NCBI RefSeq assembly: GCF_037975245.1
Contig: NC_092573.1
Coordinates: 24,021,265-24,085,264 of the forward strand
Source: Apostichopus japonicus
Lineage: Eukaryota; Echinodermata; Holothuroidea; Aspidochirotida; Stichopodidae
Reading direction: 5' to 3'
DNA: 64,000 nt
The notes beneath the pieces were generated by a model, which worked only from the letters and a program-made list of their open reading frames with translations, searched no databases and had not been told where the DNA came from. A program made the position numbers and the translations under genes. Shown piece after piece: positions 12,710-23,117 of the stretch; position 1 is the first letter of the stretch; each line of letters starts with the position of its first letter.

Positions 12710-15700
12710 GGAGTAACATTGTGAGAGAGTTAACCAAGTTGAGTTAAGCACACGGTATTCTGTTGAAGTGACAGTATATGATATATGATAAAACAGTTAA
12801 AGCAGTCTGTACCCAAAGCGATACAATACTTTATGACCTCATACAGGAGTCGCTTAAACACTAACATAAAGACCTCGGATAGTTACGACCGTGTGTCAAA
12901 CACAGCTTGCTCCCTATTCCTGCATGGAATTAGAAAAACAGTCGTGTCCACTCGAGTTCCTTGTATAAAGAGAGTAAAAAACAGTCAAATTTTATTGATG
13001 TGACTTTCTTTTCTCTTCTTTCTTTTATTTGTCCTCGTAGGAAGCGTCTGTGTTGCAATCGCTTTCATCTTTATTTTTCAACCCTGTATCGGCTGCGACG
13101 ACAACACAGATACATGGGCTAAATTCATCTACTATGTTCCATTCCTATTTCTGGCCCAGTTCGGTTGGGCTTCAGTTCAAATTTCTCATCTAGCTCTCAT
13201 TCCAGAGTTAACCAGCTGTGAACATGAGAGAGTTGAACTCAATACGATAAGGTGAGAGAGTCGTTTTATTTAAAATGAACTGGGCTCTGTACAGTAAATA
13301 TACAATGATGTAAAAAATGCCATAAATTTAATCCTCTCTTAAGAAGAAAATCTTCCCTCTAATGAATGTTTGTTATTTTTATTATCTATGCAAAAAACAA
13401 AATCAACCTTTGGGGTAGTAAAGTGCCCAAAAATTGAAACATTAATGAGGGTGCTGATGTCTTACCTTATATCATCTGTTGCATTTTTACTTAAGAAATC
13501 CAGACTTTCCAAATTTGTTAAAAATAACCCAAAATGGGTTATTCAGATTCACATAACATCATAATTGTAACAACATGTACCTTCATTTCATAGTCTTGTG
13601 TTAAAGAAAGACAGCCAACCCAAATTGAGTTTAGTCATGGAGTGGCATATATGTGTGCTTAGGTCCTGTTTACATTAGACCACAAGCACGGTGTTGAACC
13701 AAGGGTTGAGCGTTACATTTGTAATGTCAACACAGATCAGACCCCATTTTAGACTAGGATGACATTTTTGTTAAACTTGTTATGGAAGTGCAGCTCGTTG
13801 TTGGCCTTTAATTTCCTTTCTGTTTTCATAGTAGTAGGAATTTAATACCAGCAGAGCTGCATATCACATTGCCAATGGTTTCGCACCTTTCCTTCTCGTA
13901 AAGGAACCTTGACTTCCTGTTTGGTGATATGGAGCACAGGGTCTGATACCGAGCGCAGGGTCTCATGTAAACACGCACGGGTTTTGAACCCATTTAAAAG
14001 TGAACGCAGAGCGCAGTGTCTGATCTGTAATTGTAAACCGAGCCTAAATGATAGTTCTGATGATTTAGTAGTTGAACTGTGATCATATCTCAAGTAGACT
14101 TAATAGTTGTTTACAAAGTGAATTACACAGATAACATCATATCTGGAGGAGTGTCAATTGATTTGTTTTGAAGGAACAACTCCATTTAGATTGAAATCTT
14201 TGTTCTCGTTCTGATCAAACCGTAAACAAGCTTTGATTTTAGTGACACTATCTGTAATATTGATCCAAGGTTCCATAGTCCCTTCTGATTACTTTACTAT
14301 GGGACTGATGTTTGTTTCTCTGTAATGTCACATGATATCATGCTGTGTACCAGAACAAAGATTTGTCCCCGTGATTATTCGTTATCTTCCGAATGACACG
14401 TGATGTAGTTTTTCGGAATGTGCAATTAGACTCACTTTTATTTTATTCTATATTCAAAATGCCTCTGTAAGACTCACAAAGTAAGCATTTCAATCCATAA
14501 ACATAACCTCATAGCCAAACAGCAAAGGTTCTCAAATACCCATTCACAGGCCAAATCTGGGGGGAAAATTTCACAGTTACTAAATCAGGTATAGGGACCC
14601 TGAAGGAAGCTTAGGCTTGAGCACTCTACACAGTCTACCATGCACATTGCTCAGTTAAAGTTTAGTAAGAAATTGGTTCCCTCGAGCCCCTTTGCTCCCA
14701 TGGCAACTAATGTTTCTCTCAGGCCTTCGTAGAAGCTATATGAGAACTAGTCTGTTCTGCAAGGCCATGCAAATTTTTAAGTTTATTAAAAATTATCTAT
14801 GTCTGTCAGCTGTTGGAACAAATTAACGTATAATTATAGGTTTATACTCAAAACTAAAAAGGCAGAAGATCTTGAATGGGAAAAAAACCTGAAAAGTGAT
14901 AACTATAATTGATATTTATCATGATATTGATAGAATTGGTTATTATTTCATGTCTCTCTCTGTTTTTGGTCACAGATATACCTTTACTGTAGTGTCCAAT
15001 GTTGTGGTATTTGTAATTATGTGGTTATTGCTCACTTTTGTGCATTCTCCGCACACGATGAAACCAGAGTCCCTGGATAAATCACTCGGCCCAGAAGATA
15101 TCATTCAATTCAGGGTAAGTTAACCGAGATTGACCTAAGATCTTGGTCTAGTCTAATTTACATATCAAACCTCTGGACAGAATTCAATTATTGTCACACT
15201 TTATTGTTGTCAATCAAGTGGAACTCGTAGTGCTCAAGTGCCTCGGGGTACAGTATGTATTAAACAACAGATGAAAAGTTTAAAGGCATTGAAGACTCGC
15301 CCCAAACATTGTGCCTCCATCTTTAAAAATTAACTTTCCGTTGCTTGCAAGTGAAGTTTTTCTCTTGTCACTACAAAATGCAGACAGTAATGAAACGTGA
15401 GACCTTGTTATCTTTAGCTGGACCTGAGATGTCCATCTCTGTATCGTTAGTACACTGTGCTGTGGGTAATGACCGCAGCTGTATGTACTGACTGTACACT
15501 AGTGTCTAATTACAGACAGTAGCAAGCTGTGTGTGTATTTTCTGGGATTGCTTTCGTGGGCCGAAGCTTTGGAACCCTCTTCCTACCGATATCTTGCTCA
15601 TCGATAACATTGTTAGATTCAAAGGTCGTCTAAAGCACAGGTTCTTTTCTAACAGGGTTGAATTTTGTATATTGACTTGTTTCTCACCCAGCCCACCTGT

Positions 15701-17418
15701 GCATGTCTATGTCATCTCGGCATAGATCGAAGGTGGGCTTATATATCTTATTCTATCTATCTATATATTATACAGACTATGTAACAGTCTATTATATATT
15801 CCATACTGTTTTTTTTTTCCCCAGTTGCTATGCAAATTGTAAGCTTAAATGTCCTACTGTTCCTAGCTCCATTAGTTAGCTGATTATTTAACATCTTCTT
15901 GAGTTTTGATCATCAATTTTTTTCATTGCTCAGTGGTTTTTGCAGTTTTCTTGGGGGGTTCTTCTAACATTTCAGTTTCCTTTTCTCGTTTCAGTACTTG
16001 ATCTTCATAGTGGTTGCTATCGGTAGCGTATTTTGTTTTATATTCCACATCGGCACAAAGGAGAAGCGTTCCAGATCGTTGTCAGATAACTTTGAGACCT
16101 CTCAGTCTGCAGTTCATAGTAGAATGGCCTGGAAAGATTGGCTAAAATGTGTCCAGTTTTATCAGGTAGGTACCCACAGTTATTTAAGAGATGCCTCGTG
16201 ATGTATAAATGTGTAAAAATGACTTGAGAGGTGATGAGTAGGAAAGAAACATCTGGTAAAATGCCTACATAATCCCTCTGTAATTTTTTCCACAGTCATG
16301 TTTTAACATCCCAGTATATTCCTAGTGATCAAACTGAGTTGTTTGAAAGTCCTGTGCTGCAAAAATTTGTACATTGTTCAAACCAATGTACATCATAATG
16401 ACATATACCTTACTTGCAGAAAGGTCATGTTTTATATTCTTTTGTGATAGCTTTGTATTAATAAATGAATCTGAACCACCGATGGAAATGTCACTAAGCG
16501 TATATATCAAAGCAGATGAATAGAGAAACGTCCCTACTTTTTGCATGAACGTGCAAGTTATTACAGACTATCAGGACATGTTGTAAAGCTTGCTATTTTA
16601 TTATCATCATAGAAAAAGTAAAATCTGCTTTAATAAAATTCCGCACATTATCTTTTTCCCGTAGGTAGCAGGTATATATATGTGTACCCGTCTGATGGTG
16701 AATGTATCGCAAGTGTACGTACCGCTCTATGTGACCGATACTCTAGGTCTGAGCAAGGTTAGTCTGAAAAAACAAAGTATCTTATATACAATGAAGTTTT
16801 AAGCAATGGGATTTGTAATCACAATCATATTTGTCATGGAAATCCCCCCCACCCCCCCCCCCCCAAAAAAAAGGCTTACTCTTCTCATCTTGAAAGGTTC
16901 TTTTCCATAAAAACGTTACCTAGTTACCTAAGAAGGTTTGTCACCTTATTGAGTTAGCATGAGAATAATTGTTTGCCCTTTTCTTTCAGGAGTCGTTCAT
17001 AGCGAACATCTCTTTCATAATAAATATTAATAACTGTATGTTTGTAACTCATCGTAATTAATCTCACTTTGTAAGGAAATTTGGATGTATAATTATCATT
17101 GTTGTATTAATTCTCTTTTGTTCTTTTCACCAGGACTATGTCGCCCTTATTCCTTTAGTCATATACTTGAGTGGATTCGTAGTTTCCTCAATCATTGTCA
17201 AACCGCTGAACAGATTTCTCGGAAGAAAGGTAATTATGGAAGTAACATGAAATCAAGGGACTGTTCCCATAAGTTAGGATTGCCTGCTCACTTAACTTTT
17301 TGTCCGTCAACAACATTTTCTGTTCGGACAACTGCAATTTAGGCCTGGTTGTCCCTCAGACAACCAGAAAGAATTGTTAAAAGTTTTTCTGCCTGGTGAT
17401 GGAGAAAATTGCAGTATA

Positions 17419-17449
<31 letters not shown>

Positions 17450-20400
17450 AATATATATATATATAAATATATATATATATATCTATATATATATATATAT
17501 ATATATATATCATATCATTCCTGGTCATATACGTTGGGCTCACCGGGGGCGATTTTAAATCTAGGTACCGCAACCACATGAAGTCGTTTCACAACCAAAA
17601 ATATGAAAAGGAGACAGAACTATCCAAGCATATCTGGGCTCTGAAAAGTAAGGGTAGTGATTATACTATTGAATGGAACATATTGAAGCAATCCGACACA
17701 CACCAACACAAATCAGGAGCATGTAATCTATGCATGGAAGAGAAGCTGGCCATAATAAAGTCGAAGGACAGATGTATTAACAAAAGAACAGAGCTGTTAT
17801 CGCGCTGTCGCTATGGCAACAGTAAACACACACGCCTGAAGCCGAGATAGCCTGTGTTGATCAGTTCAGTTGCCTGATGATCGGTGCGCGAGCCGTACCC
17901 GTGAAACTCCGAACAGTGAAAACACTTCCAGCCTCCACTGGGATTCGAACCCGTGCCTCCCGCTTTATATGCGAACACCCTAATATATATATTTATACTT
18001 GTGTCTCAAGCCACATTTACCAGCAAAATATCCCTTTAAGTTGCAGCACATCCCTCCTCCTTTCCTATATTTACATCCCCTGGTACATTTGTTGTGCTCT
18101 CTTATTGTTCTTTAGATGACGTTCTTCTTTGGAGCTGTGCTGGTGCTCGGTGCCTGTGATTGGATTCTAGCTGGTAACCTAGGGAAGCAGGTGTTTGGTG
18201 TCGCTATTCTTCTCGGGGCCGGGGGTTCCATGGCACTGGTCACCTCTCTCTCAATGACTGCCGATCTTATTAATCAGAATACTGTGAGCTGATGAAAATT
18301 TTCATGAAATAAATTTCTCTTTGATTTTCACCTCTTTATATTCAATTGAAACCATTGTCCACAAAGAATGGCACATTTTATGTATGCTATTGTTTTCCTC
18401 TTTTTTATGTCATAAACTTTATAGCTTTGTTTAAACCTTAACTGAAGCTGATAAGTAAACCCATGTTATTACTTCACATATTTTTAGAATCTTCTTCGAT
18501 CTGGAGTATCGCTTTCGTTAATAGTAAATGTGCCACATCCAGTCTAGTGGTAGGGTTCTCCAAATGCATTAAACTTCCTGTAACTATGCTATTGCCTCGT
18601 ACAAATTGAAATTTGAATGTGAAAACTCTTTTATCTTATGATGTTCCTGGAGAGAAAGGGGTCAAAATAAACTGGCCAGGCGTAAACTGTTCCTAGTCAG
18701 GGAAGGGTGGGGTGGGTGGAGAGGTTTAGAAAAGAGGAAAACAAATAACAATGTCATATTTTTTTCCAAAATATGAATTCTGCACTCTGTTGTCATCAAC
18801 ATGGTTCACAATTTATATAATATAAAATATACAAAATGCAAGATTGTGCATGGTGATTGAAGAAGCATGAGCAAAACTATATTCGTGAGGGGGGGGGGGA
18901 GCACCCTTCTACAGACACACACTAAACTAGTGTCAAATAAAGCATGAGGAGAGTTTGGGCATGAAATGACAAAAATTTATCATATTTTAGACCTCTGTCT
19001 GCTAGAATGTGGCTCATATCTTGTAAGTAATATCTTGTAAGTAACAACTATAAACATGTGTGATTCTTTTCAGGAGAGTGGAGCTTTTGTATATGGTGCC
19101 ATGAGTTTTACAGATAAACTTTCTAATGGCATTGCAGTACTTGTAATTCAACTAATTCACCCCTGCAGGTCGTAAGTACTTCTATTTTCACTCAGTTACG
19201 GTTTTCTTTGCAATGACATTAGAGTAACTAGATGTAGATCTGGAGCACAATAACATATAATTATAATGACTAATATGAGTGGTTGAGACAGAACTGAAAT
19301 ATTTGGTGTTTTTTTTTTGTCCCCCTAATCCCTTGTGGTAATGGATTGTTTTTAAGAAAACTGACTCTCACACAAGCATTGATGTTAATGCTACCAGTCT
19401 GTGACTAAGTATTTAATCTTATATCTTCATGCAAGCATTAGTGATGATGTTAATGCTACCAGTATGTGACTAAGTATTGAATCATATTGTTCATGACTTC
19501 TCTTGTAGCTATAGAAAGACTTGTAATGTAATGAAAGGTATTTGAATTAATTCTCTGTTTTATCCTCCTCAGAGGATGTTGTGCTGCCTGTGCGACATTT
19601 TACCAGGTCATCATGGCCTACATACCTGGCGGTGCTGCTCTCCTCTCCCTTATAGTTCTTGCGACATTAATCGGCACCAAAATAGGAGAGAGGAAACCAA
19701 GTAAGTATACCTTGCCTCTTAAAAAAAAATAAGCAATTTTAAAATATGGATGGGTCAAGCAATGCTGACCTTTGACATGACCTCCTTTCAGACATTCCAA
19801 AATTATAATAGTGGTCTCCTTTTTCTTTCGATAAAGATCCTGTAAAGATGGAAATGCCAAATCCATGCACAGTCACTGCCATCAGTGCCTGGCTAAACTT
19901 TGGATCATGTTGCCTAGCAACCGGTTTTGAATGTAAACATTAATGATCAAAGAAATGTTTGCTTTCGATTACAACTTATTTTCAACGCAGATGTTCTGTT
20001 TTGCTGTGATCCTAATCAGATCTGATATAATCAATGTTCGAATCTGACCTAATTTATACCCACGATCAAATCAATTTTGGATCATATGACCTATGTGTGG
20101 TTTCTTCTGCGAAAGAGAGTGGTCAAGTAATGCTAGGCTCTTGATCTGATCTCATTTTTAAACAAATAATCCTGTTGGTTTTACTAAAAAACTTTTGTAA
20201 AGATCAATTCCCAAAACCCATCTCTCTGTCTGAATTTTGGATCAGCTGATCACCTTTGAACTTGTCTCATCATTAATTAACAGTGAATAGTTAGGTAATT
20301 GCCAGGCACCAGGGTTGGACCTATTTTTGACACACAAATGATCTGGTTACATTTGACCAAGATCCAGGTATGGTGAATATACTTGCACTTAATTCAACAT

Positions 20401-22170
20401 AAAAATTATCTTGATAATATACCTTGAGATATTTTCCAACACTGCCTCCATACTTTTCTTTTATCACTTTGCTAAGAATTCATTTATAAAGCAAAATGGA
20501 GACTTATTCTTCTTCTTGATTAGAACAAAAAGCAGATTTGTAAATGCAGCAAAGTGATCCCTGGATCATATGGAAGACAATCATATAAATACTTAGATAG
20601 TCAAACCTTTGCATATTCATTATTAATGCATTGACTTTACATCAGAATTTATCGTCCATCTTACTCAGCATGCACGAAATGCCGATGTATCTTGCAGAAT
20701 CATATCGCTGTATTACTTTATAGCTTCAAACAAGTCTCGTTAATATATATTTAAAGCAGGATGTTGCATTGATGATGTATTGATTTTGATATTTTACGAG
20801 TTTTGTTTTAGCGAGCCACGACTCTTGTCACTGAATTTCAAAAAGATTAAGTAAAAAAAAAAATTGTGAGGGTGTTTCCTCATAGAAAGCTAGAATACAC
20901 TGACCTTAAAGTTAATTGAACTGTTACAACTCCCATAAAGTTCCTCGATATGATTACAAACTAAAATCATAAACTAAATTCCCACCGAGTTGCAGATCAT
21001 CGACTTTTATTACATATATGATTCTACTCTCTCGAACAAATGTCAAATTTTAATGTTCGTCCAGAAATTTTAAATGTTTTCTATAGATGGTACACTAACT
21101 GGGGTGTGGGGTTACTGCTTAATCTGTTGCTGTGGCAACATCAATAAAGCTGAAAAGAATCGTAATGATAGTATTGCAAAGAAGCAGAAATAGTGGTTAG
21201 GTTGTCTCGGCCGACAAAATCAATCTACTAGTACGGCCTCGTACAGTCCAAGTTAGATTCCACATGGGATGACTCTACCCACCCTCTTAATGAGCTACTT
21301 CATGATAGGCAAATATCCGGCATGCAATGAAGCTATGTAGTGATATCTTACTTTGTTGACTTGTGACAATTGTACACTTTACCATGTTATTTGCATATAC
21401 ACATTTCTATTTTGATATAACATTATTATCTTATAAATTGCTGTACGTGCAAAATACATGAATTTCCTTTTTGGAGAAATAAAGTTTTACTTACATAGCC
21501 TACTTACTTACCTACTTATATCACATAACCTAACTTTTACATGTGATTTTATTACTGAGTCACATAAAAATAGTTTTGTTAGAAACCAATTTTTGAAATG
21601 ATCAATAGTCTAGGAGGATGTACAGTCAAGAGATTGATCAATTGTAAAACATATTTTAGACAAAATTCATCTCACTTTAATAGATAAACTTGACAGAAAT
21701 GAATAATACAACAAAACATCTTCGGCCAACCCAACGTCACGAGCAGAGACTTTCAATAATAATTGACTGTTTTTTCATGGCTAATGTAAAGAATCCTTGC
21801 CTAGTTACTTTTACATATAAAAATCCAGACATATGTTATTAACAATAAACTCAATGAACAATTACCAGTTGAACCTACTGGAAATTGTACAAACATGTCA
21901 ACCTGGAAGGATGTTGGATATCATTAACAAGAAAAATCCTCACTGTCAAAACACAAAAGTGAAACAGAAGAGTTAGTTGCAAATTGAGAGCTCTGGTCTA
22001 CACCCTCTCTTGGCGCATATCACTGTATGCCATCTCTCACCGTATTTCTTTTCCCAGAACCGGTATTAGCAGATCACCATGGAGATAACAACACAATACA
22101 AGAACCCACAGAAGATTTGGAACAAGTCAAAAATGACAACCAAGAAGAATTAATCCATTGCACGGCTTGA
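9717..22170 (+). CDS. MFSD12: MFSD12-like major facilitator transporter (whole gene, 11 coding exons)
   Basis: Coding exons are 9717-9868, 12191-12324, 13041-13251, 14976-15114, 15995-16165, 16665-16757, 17134-17229, 18116-18283, 19074-19171, 19573-19700 and 22058-22170. All introns are GT-AG and the phases join without a break to give 500 aa; the human protein is about 480. The product has twelve predicted membrane segments. Family-typical stretches are [17 protein letters not shown] (about aa 60-76), [32 protein letters not shown] and [21 protein letters not shown]12 is known to be needed for cysteine import into lysosomes and melanosomes. An acidic dileucine signal, ENQPLL, sits at aa 2-7 and would suit lysosomal sorting. 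The start has A at -3 and G at +4. Any 5' non-coding exon is not seen. DNAI1 lies tail-to-tail downstream. Confidence 0.93.
9946..10022 (+). other. G-rich tract in MFSD12 intron 1
   Basis: Starting about 80 nt after the exon 1 donor there are at least four runs of three to six G with short gaps (GGGAGAG, AAGGGAAGGGGGG, TGGGGGG, TGGGG, AGGGGG). The pattern is compatible with a G-quadruplex in the transcript. A similar tract is in intron 2 at 12,463-12,487. Confidence 0.6.
12191..12324 (+). CDS. MFSD12: MFSD12 exon 2
   Basis: It encodes membrane segment 2 and the conserved loop [13 protein letters not shown], then [11 protein letters not shown]. The acceptor is TTCCTGGTAG and the donor GTGAGA. 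The exon ends in phase 1. Confidence 0.92.
12672..12705. repeat. TA microsatellite
   Basis: About 17 uninterrupted TA units in MFSD12 intron 2. Confidence 0.9.
13041..13251 (+). CDS. MFSD12: MFSD12 exon 3
   Basis: It encodes membrane segments 3 and 4 and the strongest family signature, [19 protein letters not shown], followed by [12 protein letters not shown]. The exon ends in phase 2. Confidence 0.95.
13659..14047. mobile_element. MITE-like element with imperfect terminal inverted repeats
   Basis: The left end is TTAGGTCCTGTTTACATTAG. The right end, reverse-complemented, begins TTAGGCTCGGTTTACAATTA. Shared blocks are TTAGG and GTTTACA. The 389-bp interior has no coding capacity. Ends of the form GxxCxGTTTACA are common among MITEs in marine invertebrates. 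Target duplications are not clear. It lies in MFSD12 intron 3. Confidence 0.5.
14976..15114 (+). CDS. MFSD12: MFSD12 exon 4
   Basis: It encodes membrane segment 5 ([20 protein letters not shown]) and a polar loop. The acceptor is CACAG and the donor GTAAGT. The exon ends in phase 0. Confidence 0.92.
15531..15775 (+). mobile_element. 5'-truncated LINE remnant (ORF2 C-terminus plus 3' end)
   Basis: The frame at about 15,545-15,650 reads [19 protein letters not shown] followed by a F/K/R-rich stretch. This matches the conserved C-terminal GPKLWNSLP...FK..LK..F pattern of non-LTR retrotransposon reverse-transcriptase proteins. A stem-loop follows at 15,690-15,739, then a run of TATC/TATA simple repeats, as expected for the end of a CR1/L2/RTE-like LINE. 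The rest of the element is missing, consistent with 5' truncation at insertion. It lies in MFSD12 intron 4. Confidence 0.7.
15690..15739 (+). other. Stem-loop at LINE 3' end
   Basis: AGCCCACCT at 15,690-15,698 pairs perfectly with AGGTGGGCT at 15,731-15,739. CTATG at 15,707-15,711 can pair with CATAG at 15,721-15,725 inside it. LINE reverse transcriptases commonly recognise 3' hairpins, so this may be the template recognition structure. Confidence 0.6.
15995..16165 (+). CDS. MFSD12: MFSD12 exon 5
   Basis: It encodes membrane segment 6 and most of the long central cytoplasmic loop with basic and serine-rich residues ([12 protein letters not shown]), ending [14 protein letters not shown]. It is phase 0 on both sides. 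Confidence 0.9.
16665..16757 (+). CDS. MFSD12: MFSD12 exon 6
   Basis: It encodes membrane segment 7 with [19 protein letters not shown], which matches the family pattern YMxTRLxVNxSQxY. It is phase 0 on both sides. Confidence 0.92.
16990..17035 (+). pseudogene. Cryptic partial copy of MFSD12 exon 7 (pseudo-exon or poison exon)
   Basis: A strong acceptor (CTTTTCTTTCAG) is followed by [11 protein letters not shown]. This resembles the start of true exon 7 ([10 protein letters not shown]) and the family pattern K-E/D-S-Y-I-A-x-I-P. A GTATGT donor follows 46 nt later, and 46 is not divisible by three, so inclusion would shift the frame. Read through without splicing it meets TAA at 17,059-17,061. 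Best read as a decayed exon duplication. Use as a regulatory exon is possible but unproven. Confidence 0.4.
17134..17229 (+). CDS. MFSD12: MFSD12 exon 7
   Basis: It encodes membrane segment 8 ([20 protein letters not shown]) and the following basic loop [10 protein letters not shown]. It is phase 0 on both sides. Confidence 0.92.
17415..17511. repeat. Compound TA/ATAAATA microsatellite
   Basis: Alternating TA runs with spaced AAATA interruptions in MFSD12 intron 7. It directly abuts the GIY-YIG element fragment. Confidence 0.9.
17518..17935 (+). mobile_element. GIY-YIG domain fragment of a Penelope-like (or related) retroelement
   Basis: A frame from about 17,524 to the TAG at 17,848-17,850 encodes [20 protein letters not shown] near its start, then a [16 protein letters not shown]-type segment and a [11 protein letters not shown] cysteine/glutamate motif. 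It ends in [13 protein letters not shown]. This order (Y-V-G, R, H, ...CxLCxxE) is the GIY-YIG nuclease domain found at the C-terminus of invertebrate Penelope-like and related retroelements. The GIY half and the reverse transcriptase are missing, and the 5' end stops in the TA microsatellite. The downstream GCCTGATGATCGG...GAAACTCCG stretch looks like the element's 3' UTR. Confidence 0.7.
17936..17980 (-). repeat. tRNA-like 3' half (antisense, SINE-type)
   Basis: On the minus strand, 17,951-17,941 reads GGTTCGAATCC, a perfect RNA polymerase III B box / T-loop. Upstream of it, 17,975-17,959 can form a 5-bp stem (two G-U pairs) with a 7-nt loop ATATAAA that has U at the position before the triplet, like an anticodon arm. 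No A box or D arm is seen. The segment therefore resembles the 3' half of a tRNA or a tRNA-derived SINE, attached to the end of the retroelement fragment. Confidence 0.35.
18116..18283 (+). CDS. MFSD12: MFSD12 exon 8
   Basis: It encodes membrane segments 9 and 10 with the family signature [16 protein letters not shown]. It is phase 0 on both sides and the donor is GTGAGC. Confidence 0.94.
19074..19171 (+). CDS. MFSD12: MFSD12 exon 9
   Basis: It encodes [19 protein letters not shown] and membrane segment 11. The GTAAGT donor at 19,172 was chosen over the GT four bases upstream because it has the better consensus and keeps the frame. The exon ends in phase 2. Confidence 0.93.
19373..19495. repeat. 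Two-copy tandem duplication (~60 bp) in MFSD12 intron 9
   Basis: Copies start with CAAGCATT at 19,373 and 19,432. Both contain GATGTTAATGCTACCAGT and GTGACTAAGTATT and end in TTCATG. Confidence 0.8.
19573..19700 (+). CDS. MFSD12: MFSD12 exon 10
   Basis: It encodes a cysteine-rich turn ([11 protein letters not shown]) and membrane segment 12. The donor is GTAAGT and the exon ends in phase 1. Confidence 0.9.
22058..22170 (+). CDS. MFSD12: MFSD12 exon 11 (terminal)
   Basis: The acceptor is TTTCTTTTCCCAG. The exon encodes an acidic, Asn/Gln/Glu-rich cytoplasmic tail and ends with TGA at 22,168-22,170. It follows the largest intron (2.36 kb). The tail has no family signature, but the phase and the splice site fit. 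Confidence 0.8.
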
Positions 22171-22490
22171 TTTAGAGTTTTTTCTCTTTCTTCTCTCGTT
22201 CCATTTCCCTTCTGTTTGTAAATTGCTTTTCTGCAAAGCTTTGCAAATAATCTATTACATGGGACTCTTTCCTTCCTTCCTAGCCAGCAGCACTGCATCA
22301 GTACTCTTTCATCCTTCCTATCAGCTGCTGCCTAACAACTTTGTCGTTTGTCTCATATAATTTACATGCTTTCACAGTGTCATGCATATACAAGACACTT
22401 GCATCCTTTTTTATGTACATACATTATAGAGACACGTATGATGAACCAATTCCTCTCCCAATTCCATCTCACTCCTTCAAACATATGTAT

Positions 22491-22553
22491 GTATCTATAA
22501 ATATATGTATGTATCTATGTATTATAAATATATATATGTATATATAGATATAT

Positions 22554-22584
<31 letters not shown>

Positions 22585-22627
22585 GATAAATATATAGATA
22601 TATATATATATACATATATATATATGT

Positions 22628-22661
<34 letters not shown>

Positions 22662-22692
22662 ATATGTGTATATACATATATATGTGTGTGTG
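22491..22692. repeat. Long TA/GTATA compound microsatellite
   Basis: About 200 bp of alternating TA, ATGTATATA and GTGTATATA downstream of the MFSD12 stop codon. It is probably within the 3' UTR if the signal at 23,112 is used. Open frames across it encode only Tyr/Ile repeats and are not genes. Confidence 0.9.
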
Positions 22693-23111
22693 TTTGTATT
22701 CATAGACCTATCAATTCAAAAAATATGTGGATGTACTAACTTAAATGTCAAGCAGTTATTTCCTTGTTGTTCTGAGAATGATGTGGGACACTTTCCTTAA
22801 GAAAAAAAAAGAAAAAAGGAAACAAAATTGTTAAGAGCCAAATATTCAGCACCAGTTGGTGGTTCTATGATAGTGTTAATACCTTATTTCTTTAGTTAAA
22901 AAGTAGTACTCATAGTTAGTTTTCTAATTTAGTTTAGCATTAACATTATCATAATGATGTTCATCGAATGTTTGTATTGCCGCATAGCTACGTTAATGTT
23001 TAGTGTTAGTACTCATTGCAACTATTCAGCCCACCTTATACATTTTTATCACCAAGCTTGTGGGGCTTATATGTTGTATGTTTTTATGTCAATTTAGTTT
23101 GCAAACAGGAC

Positions 23112-23117
23112 AATAAA
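23112..23117 (+). promoter_or_regulatory. Candidate MFSD12 polyadenylation signal
   Basis: AATAAA 942 nt after the stop codon, followed by a GT/T-rich TGTTTGTTG. It is the first well-placed canonical signal downstream of the gene. Transcript evidence is absent. Confidence 0.4.

Noticed and set aside
17941-17975. A functional tRNA gene
   Set aside because: Only the T-loop and an anticodon-like arm are present. There is no D arm or acceptor stem, so it is treated as a tRNA-like repeat fragment.
19740-20300. Diverged tandem copies sharing TTTTGGATCAT and TGTAAAGAT words in MFSD12 intron 10
   Set aside because: Similarity is too weak and irregular by eye to call a repeat.
22469-22703. Tyr/Ile-repeat open frames
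   Set aside because: They are translations of the TA microsatellite.
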